Shown one piece after another: positions 6,961-12,392 of a DNA stretch of 12,392 nt. Positions within the stretch are counted from its first letter, which is position 1. Every line of letters starts with the position of its first letter. Both the position numbers and the translations under genes were made by a program. Under the pieces are notes generated by a model. It was not told the origin of the DNA, did not search any database, and was given only the letters and a program-made list of their open reading frames with translations. The DNA comes from Bacteroidota bacterium (GTDB lineage Bacteria; Bacteroidota; Rhodothermia; Rhodothermales; Bin80). Location of the stretch: NCBI GenBank assembly GCA_026702635.1, contig JAPPBZ010000021.1, positions 1 through 12,392 on the forward strand, written 5' to 3'.

Positions 6961-8220
6961 TTAGGTTAGGTACGGAGTCAAAGCAGAGGGGAATTCATAC
7001 GAGCCATCTTTCTTTTGATTGTGCTCCAATAGCGCGGCAACCACTCTGGGCAGGGCAAGAGCACTGCCGTTAAGGGTATGTACCAATTGAGGTTTGCCAC
7101 CGCCATCCGGCCGGAATCGGATATTCATCCGGCGTGCCTGGTAATCGGTGAAATTGGAAATAGACGAAACTTCCAGCCAACGTTTTTGGCCTGCACTCCA
7201 GACCTCCAGGTCGTACTGTTTTGCCTGGTTAAATCCCAGCTCGCCCGCACACATCAGCAGGCACCGATAGGGGAGTTCCAGAGCCTTCAGGAGCTCTTCT
7301 GCATGGAGGCGCATTGCTTCAAGAACGTCATAGCTTGCGTGAGGGTGCGTGAACTGGACAATCTCGACCTTGTCGAACTGATGCAGCCGGTTCAGTCCAC
7401 GCACATGCGCGCCATACGAGCCGGCTTCGCGCCGCCAGCACGGCGTATGCGCACAAAGTTTGATCGGCAAATCGGCTTCGGATAGAATTTCATCGCGGAA
7501 ATAGTTGGTCAGCGGTACTTCTGCAGTCGGCACTGGAAAGAACCCGTCCTCAATAAAGTACATCTGCCCTTCTTTGTCCGGTAATTGGCCGGTTCCTTGC
7601 GCACTGGCCGCATTTACAAACAGAGGGGGCCGGACCTCAGTGTATTGCGGGGTTGCGGCACTAAGGAAAAAATTGATCAGAGCCCGGTGCAATTTTGCCC
7701 CGACATCCATATAAAAGGGAAACCCTGCTCCGGCAACTTTTGCGCCACGCTCAAAATCAATCATCCCGTGCCGGTCGGAGATGGTCCAGTGGGGGAGAGG
7801 CTCAAAGTCAAAGGAGGGAGGCTCGCCGTGGCGATGGATCGTCACATTCTCTGCTTCGGTCAGTCCCTCAGGAACACTCTCATGAGGAATATTGGGAATT
7901 GCAAGCAGCAGCTTTGAGAGCTGCTCTTCCGAATCTGAAACAGTTTGCCCTAACTCTTTTACTTCTGCCTTCAGTTTTTTCTGCCGTTGGATCAGGTCCG
8001 TGGCAGCCTCCTTGTTTCCCTCACGCATCAGGGTGCCGACCGTTCGACTTGCCGAATTAATCTCCTGTTGTTTCGCTTGCTGAAGGGTCAGTGCTTCCCG
8101 AAGAATGCGGTCTTGTTCAAGGACTTCATCAACCAGATTGACACTCTCGGAGGCACCGCGAAAAGAAAGGGCCTGTCGAACCTCATCTGGATTGGACCGG
8201 ATAAATTCAACACCAAGCAT
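6961..8220 (-). CDS. serS: Seryl-tRNA synthetase
   Basis: This cytoplasmic class II aminoacyl-tRNA synthetase charges tRNA-Ser (and tRNA-Sec where present) with serine. The 419-residue product has the N-terminal helical arm, a long antiparallel coiled coil from about 28 to 105 that contacts the long variable arm of tRNA-Ser. A catalytic core follows: the serine-binding TAEVPL at 232-237, motif 2 CWRREAGSYGAHVRG at about 261-275 with HQFDKVE at 280-286, and motif 3 LNGSALALPRVVAALLE at 383-399. All expected elements are intact. The ATG at 8220 (MLGVEFIRSNPDEV) fits the family's usual N-terminus; an upstream TTG at 8226 is in frame but unlikely. The start overlaps the end of the RmlD-like gene by 14 bp, and the receptor gene follows 17 bp downstream, so serS sits inside the long cluster. 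Confidence 0.97.
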   Translation of the reverse strand: MLGVEFIRSNPDEVRQALSFRGASESVNLVDEVLEQDRILREALTLQQAKQQEINSASRTVGTLMREGNKEAATDLIQRQKKLKAEVKELGQTVSDSEEQLSKLLLAIPNIPHESVPEGLTEAENVTIHRHGEPPSFDFEPLPHWTISDRHGMIDFERGAKVAGAGFPFYMDVGAKLHRALINFFLSAATPQYTEVRPPLFVNAASAQGTGQLPDKEGQMYFIEDGFFPVPTAEVPLTNYFRDEILSEADLPIKLCAHTPCWRREAGSYGAHVRGLNRLHQFDKVEIVQFTHPHASYDVLEAMRLHAEELLKALELPYRCLLMCAGELGFNQAKQYDLEVWSAGQKRWLEVSSISNFTDYQARRMNIRFRPDGGGKPQLVHTLNGSALALPRVVAALLEHNQKKDGSYEFPSALTPYLT

Positions 8221-9157
8221 CTTCAAAGGGGGATCCGGTCGAGGTCATCTGACTGCGAAGGTGAAGATGTGCCAGGGCTTCTTTGAGCGATAGGGGGCGA
8301 TAATCCAGCTCCGTCTCTGATTTCAAGATGACCAGTCCCGTGCGTTCGGGGCGCTGCGCCAACTGAGGTTTATCTTGTTGCACGATCGGAGTGATAAGTG
8401 TTGAATCAAGATCAAAAGCCTCTGCAATGGATCGGGCGAATTCATACATGCTGAGAAACTCCCGTCCAGACAAGTTATACACACCGCTCTTTCGAAAGTG
8501 TACAAGGCGCAGAATTCCCATTGCAAGATCATAGGTGTAGGAAGGGGTGCGCCACTGGTCCGTGTAGACCTGAATTGGATGCTTATGGGTTAGATTTTTG
8601 ATAACCCACCCGACAAAGTCCGGTCGGGAGAGTCCATTGGACCTGCCATAGACCACGTTGGTTCGTATGATTGCCAGTTTTCCCATGCATGCAGCACGCG
8701 CTGCATTTTCGCCTGCCAGCTTTGATTTTCCATAGAAATTTACTGGATCGGGACGATTGTGCTCGTAGTATGGTCCGTCTTTGCCATTAAACACAAAATC
8801 TGTGGAGAGCTGAATCAGGTGGGCACCTCGGCCATGACATAGTTTTGCGAGGTTTCCAACCGCTTCTGCATTTACACGCCAGCATGCATCGCGATCATTT
8901 TCGCAGTTATCTACTGCGGTCATTGCCGCACAGTTGATGACATATTCCGGCGAGAATTCATTGAAAATTTTTTGGATTCGTCCTGGGTCACATACATCCA
9001 GGGGCTTGTAGGAATGATCCAGAGATCCTTTCAGGCGCGATGCCGGGTCCCGCCCCGTGGCCAACAACTCATACGAGTCGCGTCTGGACAGCTGCCAAAC
9101 GAGTTCCTGTCCCAAGAGCCCATTCGCCCCGGTAATCAATATTCGCTCAGTAGCCAT
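8207..9157 (-). CDS. RmlD-like NAD(P)-dependent sugar-nucleotide reductase
   Basis: The 316-residue product is an extended short-chain dehydrogenase of the RmlD_sub_bind type. It has the Rossmann dinucleotide loop TGANGLLG at 9-16, NCAAMTAVD at 75-83, the catalytic STD at 118-120, and YGKSK at 142-146, which supplies the Tyr/Lys pair. It also has a WRTPSYTYDLA segment and the late QRPERTGL at about 268-275, typical of dTDP-4-dehydrorhamnose reductases. It may reduce dTDP-4-dehydro-rhamnose or a related sugar nucleotide, or be a homologue such as the MAT2B-like branch. No rmlA, rmlB or rmlC gene is nearby, so I give no symbol. The ATG at 9157 follows the thioesterase stop by 23 bp. The last 14 bases overlap serS. 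Confidence 0.82.
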   Translation of the reverse strand: MATERILITGANGLLGQELVWQLSRRDSYELLATGRDPASRLKGSLDHSYKPLDVCDPGRIQKIFNEFSPEYVINCAAMTAVDNCENDRDACWRVNAEAVGNLAKLCHGRGAHLIQLSTDFVFNGKDGPYYEHNRPDPVNFYGKSKLAGENAARAACMGKLAIIRTNVVYGRSNGLSRPDFVGWVIKNLTHKHPIQVYTDQWRTPSYTYDLAMGILRLVHFRKSGVYNLSGREFLSMYEFARSIAEAFDLDSTLITPIVQQDKPQLAQRPERTGLVILKSETELDYRPLSLKEALAHLHLRSQMTSTGSPFEDAWC

Positions 9158-9180
9158 CTCGTCCGCGAGCCATGATTGGT

Positions 9181-9717
9181 CTAAAGGTCCCTCTGGGAAA
9201 TCGCCGCGATCAGATCATCCTTGAGATATATCGTGTCTTTAAGATCTATGCGGCCTTTTAGGTGAAGGCGCAGTTCCCGTCGCATGGCGGCTTTCTCATA
9301 GCGCTCCTTTTCAAGATCGGTTTCAGGATAGATCGGATCTACTGGAGTTGATTTCCCATGCTCATCCACGGCGACGAACGTGAAATAGGCATGATTGCAT
9401 TGGCGTCTTTCTTTTTGAGCCAGATTTTCCGCTTCTACCAGGATCTCCACCTCCAGAGAGGTACCGAATGCCCGGTTCACCCATGCCTCAATCGTCACTA
9501 CTTCGCCGAGTAGAATCGGAGAATTAAATTCCACCGAATCGACGGACACGGTAACACAGACGATCCCTGCATGACGCATGGCAGAGATCGCAGCACACTT
9601 ATCCATCAGGGAAAGAAGGCGTCCCCCAAACATGGTGTCATGCGGATTAGTGTCGTTCGGCAGCACGACTTCCGACATTATAGTGCGCGAATCGCCGGGA
9701 GTTTTTCGGGAACCCAT
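9181..9717 (-). CDS. Acyl-CoA thioesterase, hotdog fold (YciA/BACH-like)
   Basis: The 178-residue product hydrolyses acyl-CoA to free acid and CoA in the cytoplasm, as judged by family. It shows the hotdog signature VVLPNDTNPHDTMFGGRLLSLMD at 17-39, with Asn24 and Asp39 matching the Asn/Asp active-site pair of the BACH/YciA group. CAAISAMRHAG follows at 41-51, then SVEFNSPILLGEVVTIEAWV and NHAYFTFVAVDEHGK. One detail differs from many relatives: the usual Gly before the FGG motif (NxxGxxFGG) is Asp27 here. The extra C-terminal helix region after 135 is common in this group. Chain-length preference cannot be told. The ATG at 9717 lies 7 bp after the stop of the upstream exported protein gene, so co-transcription is likely. 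Confidence 0.9.
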   Translation of the reverse strand: MGSRKTPGDSRTIMSEVVLPNDTNPHDTMFGGRLLSLMDKCAAISAMRHAGIVCVTVSVDSVEFNSPILLGEVVTIEAWVNRAFGTSLEVEILVEAENLAQKERRQCNHAYFTFVAVDEHGKSTPVDPIYPETDLEKERYEKAAMRRELRLHLKGRIDLKDTIYLKDDLIAAISQRDL

Positions 9718-9724
9718 GAGATGA

Positions 9725-10990
9725 TCAGGTTTTCTGTTTTTTCTTTCGGGCGGCAGGGAAGAGGATATTATTCAGGATCAGGCGATAGCCGGGAGAGTTT
9801 GGATGCAGGCTCAAATCCGTTGGAGGATCCCCGACGTAGTGTTGATAATCCTCTGGATCATGCCCCCCGTAAAACGTGAAGGTACCCTGGCCATAGGATC
9901 CGTGTAAATACTTCACCTCCTCGCGCTGAGGCACTTCCGCGAGGATGACCACGTTCGGTTTCACGAAACGCTTCCTGAATGCTGTCGTCTGTCCGATAAA
10001 GCCTGCTACGGTTGACACATGGTTTTGGGTCAGCATCGTAGGGACAGGGTCCCATTTCGCACTGAATTCAAACAAGGTGAAGTAGTCTAATACAGGGTTT
10101 TGGAGTTGTTGGGGAGGAGGTCCAGCGTCGATATCCGAGTGCTCATACTCGGCAGCATTGAAGCTTGGATTAAAGTCGTGGAATGCCAAAGTAGCGGAGT
10201 AGTCCAGCTTGCTTCTCGCATCCGGGTCTACCGGGTCTCCGTCGTACTCCGCTGGGACAATGTCCGTTATGAATGCCGACAGTGCTATATCGTACGTATC
10301 TGTACCAGAGCACATAGCAAATAGAAATCCGCCCTCGGATACATATTGTTTGATGGTTTGAGCAACCTCAAGTTTAAGGTGGCTCACTTTACGATGACCA
10401 TGTCGGTCTGCTGCCAGTTCGGCCTCACGTTGCTGCTCAATGTACCAGGGCATATTCCGATACTGATAAAATTTGCCATGTTGCCCCGTAAAGTCTTCAT
10501 GATGCAGGTGAAGCCAGTCATACGCCGACAGTCTACCACCCAGGACGTCATCATCATAAATCATGTCATACGGGACCTCGGCATACTTCAGGGCCAGGAG
10601 TACCGCGTCGTCCCAGGGAAGGGTTTGCTCCGGGGCATATACGGCAATCCGTGGAGGGGTTTCCAGTCGAACCAGTGCGGTATTTGCCCGATTACTTTCT
10701 ACTTCCGCAACCAGCTGTGCGACCGTGCTTCCAGAAAGGGATTCGTAGGTGATCCCACGAAGTGCGAGTTCATTCTGCAGCCCAGAAAAATCGGATACCA
10801 GGAATGAGCCCCCGCGGTAATTCAGTAGCCAGTCGACAGGCTCTCCCCTCTGGAGTGCCCAGTAAACAGCCCCGTAAGCTTTTAGATGATCGGACTGACT
10901 CGCATCCATCGGAACCAGTAGATCTTGTAGTGCACGAGCGGGGAGGGCGGTCAACAAAAGTAGCAGTGCAGTGCTACAGATTCGTCGCAC
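9725..10990 (-). CDS. Exported protein of the family named 'asparagine synthetase B' in Bacteroidota; real function unknown
   Basis: From the GTG at 10990 the product has 421 residues, starting with a signal peptide (MRRICSTALLLLLTALPARA, cut near 20). The mature part begins LLVPMDASQSDHLKAYG, followed by DWLLNYRGGSF. A central part alternates strands and helices (PPRIAVYAPE, YAEVPYDMIYDDDV, YDWLHLHHEDF) and leads to GGFLFAMCSGTDTYD at 220-234. This resembles a class I glutamine-amidotransferase-like fold with Cys227 at the elbow; that is my inference. The C-terminus has GTFTFYGGHDPEDYQH, NSPGYRLILNNILFP and a basic tail. I recall this family being labelled asparagine synthetase B, but no N-terminal Ntn amidotransferase Cys or ATP-pyrophosphatase SGGxDS motif is visible, so the label looks wrong. 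The start overlaps the TPR gene by 17 bp; GTG 11011 is an alternative start (428 residues). The open frame continues upstream to 11206, but only across TPR-coding sequence. Confidence 0.72.
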   Translation of the reverse strand: MRRICSTALLLLLTALPARALQDLLVPMDASQSDHLKAYGAVYWALQRGEPVDWLLNYRGGSFLVSDFSGLQNELALRGITYESLSGSTVAQLVAEVESNRANTALVRLETPPRIAVYAPEQTLPWDDAVLLALKYAEVPYDMIYDDDVLGGRLSAYDWLHLHHEDFTGQHGKFYQYRNMPWYIEQQREAELAADRHGHRKVSHLKLEVAQTIKQYVSEGGFLFAMCSGTDTYDIALSAFITDIVPAEYDGDPVDPDARSKLDYSATLAFHDFNPSFNAAEYEHSDIDAGPPPQQLQNPVLDYFTLFEFSAKWDPVPTMLTQNHVSTVAGFIGQTTAFRKRFVKPNVVILAEVPQREEVKYLHGSYGQGTFTFYGGHDPEDYQHYVGDPPTDLSLHPNSPGYRLILNNILFPAARKKKQKT

Positions 10991-12392
10991 GAAGCGCCCG
11001 TATGCGTTCACGCACCTTTTCGACCAGTAGTGAGCCGGGGTAGTGGGTAAGTAAGTCGGTGTAGGCCTGGAGTGCTCCGGCAGTGTCACCCTGAATCGTT
11101 TCAAGAATCTCAGCATAATGAAAAAGGCTGCGATCACGCAGCGGGCTTTCTGGATGTATAAGTGGAAATTCTCCGAATGCAATGAGGGCATCTTCTGATT
11201 GCCCATTCAACAAGAGAGCCTCCGCACGCAAAAATCTCGCCTCGTCAGCAATCGGATGCGCCCCCCATTGTGTCAGTATATCTTGTGTAACCAGCACGGT
11301 TTCATTTGCTTTTTGCTGACGCAAAAGTAGCAATGCTTGTGCATAGCTCAACAGAGCTAGGTTTGTGGAGTCGGGCTGCGGACTTTCAAGAAGAAGAACG
11401 CGCAGCGCGATGGCATCATTGGCCGTTTCTTTGTCTGTTTCGTCTCGAATGTCACCCAATGTGGATTGTGCAGCCGTAAATTCTCCCGCATAAAAATGGA
11501 TCATTGCCTCCTCAAATTTAGAGCGTGCAAATAACTCACCGCTTGTTCGTGCAGAAAGTTGTGCAAAGATGATCGCGGCCTGATCTAAATCTCCTTCTTC
11601 TATGGCAAGGCGCCCCAAATCAAACTGGGCCTCTTGGCCAACAGGTGAATTCATATACTGAGCAGCCAATCGTTGCAAAATCACCCGGGCAGTGTCCCGA
11701 TTGCGAAAGACATCCTGGTGCAAAGCAGCAATCTGTGCCATCACCGTCGGGGCTTGCTTATGCCGTGGAAAATCTATCAGGAACCGTTCATAGGCTTCCA
11801 GAGATTTTTGATAATCCTCTGGGGATTTATCTGCTCGTTCCGCCTGTAAACGATACATGTCAGCGATTCCCAAGCGTGCCTGTTCAAAGATGTCCTCTTC
11901 GGGATGCGTTTCGAGTACAGCTTGGAATGCATCACCTGCGACCGTAAACGCGCCCGCCTCAGCGGCCCGCAGGGCAAACTGGTAGATCTCTTGGCCGCTT
12001 GATTCACTATCCTCCTCCATCGCTGTAATCTCCCTGTAGGCCCGCTCAAAATCCCCGCTCTCCTCATAGAGCCAGGCCAAAAGTTCACGCAACTGTAATA
12101 AATCGGGCTGCACTAAAACGCGCTCCTGTGTGACGTGAACCACCACTTCAAGGGCTCCCTCTTGCTGCATATCGCGCCCAAGTCGCCCCCGGACATAGTT
12201 CAATTGACGTGGGTTCAAAGTCAAAAGGTCCAGGTATTCCTGGGTCGCAAATTCATGCTGACCGGTTAGGCTGTACAGGTATGCAAGCTCTGCATGGAAC
12301 GCGTTTTTATTCCCGATTACTTCTCTGCCCTGCTTGAGTAAATCGATGGCCTGAACGAGGAGGCGCACCTCCATCATGCTATTATAGGCGAT
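10974..12392 (-). CDS. Tetratricopeptide-repeat protein (5' end outside window)
   Basis: The frame is open to the window's right edge, with no stop before ATC at 12392-12390, so the ATG codons at 12377 and 12374 are probably internal and about 472 C-terminal residues are visible. Repeated helix pairs of TPR type run throughout, for example ELAYLYSLTGQHEFATQEYLDLL near the start, LEAYERFLIDFPRHKQAPTVM in the middle, and AGALQAYTDLLTHYPGSLLVEKVRERI at the end. The 'AxxxYxxxLxxYPxS' spacing is like that of periplasmic YbgF/BamD-type TPR proteins. An envelope role is inferred, since no signal peptide is in view. It overlaps the exported protein gene downstream by 17 bp, suggesting coupled synthesis and a shared task. 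It ends with TAG at 10976-10974. Confidence 0.85.
   Translation of the reverse strand: MAYNSMMEVRLLVQAIDLLKQGREVIGNKNAFHAELAYLYSLTGQHEFATQEYLDLLTLNPRQLNYVRGRLGRDMQQEGALEVVVHVTQERVLVQPDLLQLRELLAWLYEESGDFERAYREITAMEEDSESSGQEIYQFALRAAEAGAFTVAGDAFQAVLETHPEEDIFEQARLGIADMYRLQAERADKSPEDYQKSLEAYERFLIDFPRHKQAPTVMAQIAALHQDVFRNRDTARVILQRLAAQYMNSPVGQEAQFDLGRLAIEEGDLDQAAIIFAQLSARTSGELFARSKFEEAMIHFYAGEFTAAQSTLGDIRDETDKETANDAIALRVLLLESPQPDSTNLALLSYAQALLLLRQQKANETVLVTQDILTQWGAHPIADEARFLRAEALLLNGQSEDALIAFGEFPLIHPESPLRDRSLFHYAEILETIQGDTAGALQAYTDLLTHYPGSLLVEKVRERIRALRATNL

Noticed and set aside
7078..8060. Several forward-strand open frames opposite serS
   Set aside because: Antisense shadows of a strongly conserved gene; cysteine- and arginine-rich, with no family features.
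10346..10807. Forward-strand 153-codon open frame opposite the exported protein gene
   Set aside because: No recognisable motif; the minus-strand frame has a signal peptide and conserved-looking segments throughout.
10991..11206. Longer N-terminus for the exported protein, from ATG 11206
   Set aside because: It would overlap the TPR gene by 233 bp with sequence lacking protein-like features, and would bury the signal peptide at residue 73.
1..12392. CRISPR arrays, defence islands, toxin-antitoxin pairs, phage or transposon modules
   Set aside because: No short regularly spaced repeats, no transposase or integrase motifs and no terminal inverted repeats were seen; the genes are metabolic, translational or envelope-related.

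Overview
The window looks like chromosomal DNA from a member of the Bacteroidota/Rhodothermota/Balneolota group, of moderate GC. The evidence is gene content: a TonB-dependent receptor with an N-terminal carboxypeptidase-regulatory-like domain followed by a DUF4249-type lipoprotein, an exported protein of the kind catalogued in this group as 'asparagine synthetase B', and mostly weak or absent Shine-Dalgarno sequences. The lineage is an inference; no rRNA or marker phylogeny is available here.

Layout. (1) Positions 2-142 (+) hold the last 46 codons of a TonB-dependent receptor cut by the window edge. (2) It converges on a minus-strand set, pyrF (about 2366-1524), a small ABM-fold monooxygenase (1534-1250) and a secreted Sel1-repeat protein (1192-269). 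pyrF and the ABM gene overlap. (3) A 0.2-kb divergent intergenic region (about 2367-2585) separates pyrF from a plus-strand GCS2/YbdK-type carboxylate-amine ligase (2586-3740). It carries a striking inverted repeat and a possible promoter. (4) The ligase gene ends exactly where the last gene of a long minus-strand cluster ends (stop codons at 3738-3740 and 3743-3741). That cluster reads, in transcription order: TPR protein (cut by the right edge), exported 'AsnB-named' protein, acyl-CoA thioesterase, RmlD-like sugar-nucleotide reductase, serS, TonB-dependent receptor, DUF4249 lipoprotein. All its junctions overlap or are separated by no more than 23 bp, so a single operon of more than 8.6 kb is plausible.

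How the genes fit together. The receptor and DUF4249 lipoprotein overlap by one base (TGATG) and probably form one outer-membrane uptake unit. The TPR protein and the exported protein also overlap and may work together in the envelope. serS, pyrF, the thioesterase and the RmlD-like enzyme are housekeeping or general metabolic genes. I saw no CRISPR array, tRNA, rRNA, insertion sequence, toxin-antitoxin pair or phage module. The window is mainly ordinary core genome. The points most worth a second look are the exported 'AsnB-named' protein with its TPR partner, and the inverted repeat between pyrF and the ligase gene.
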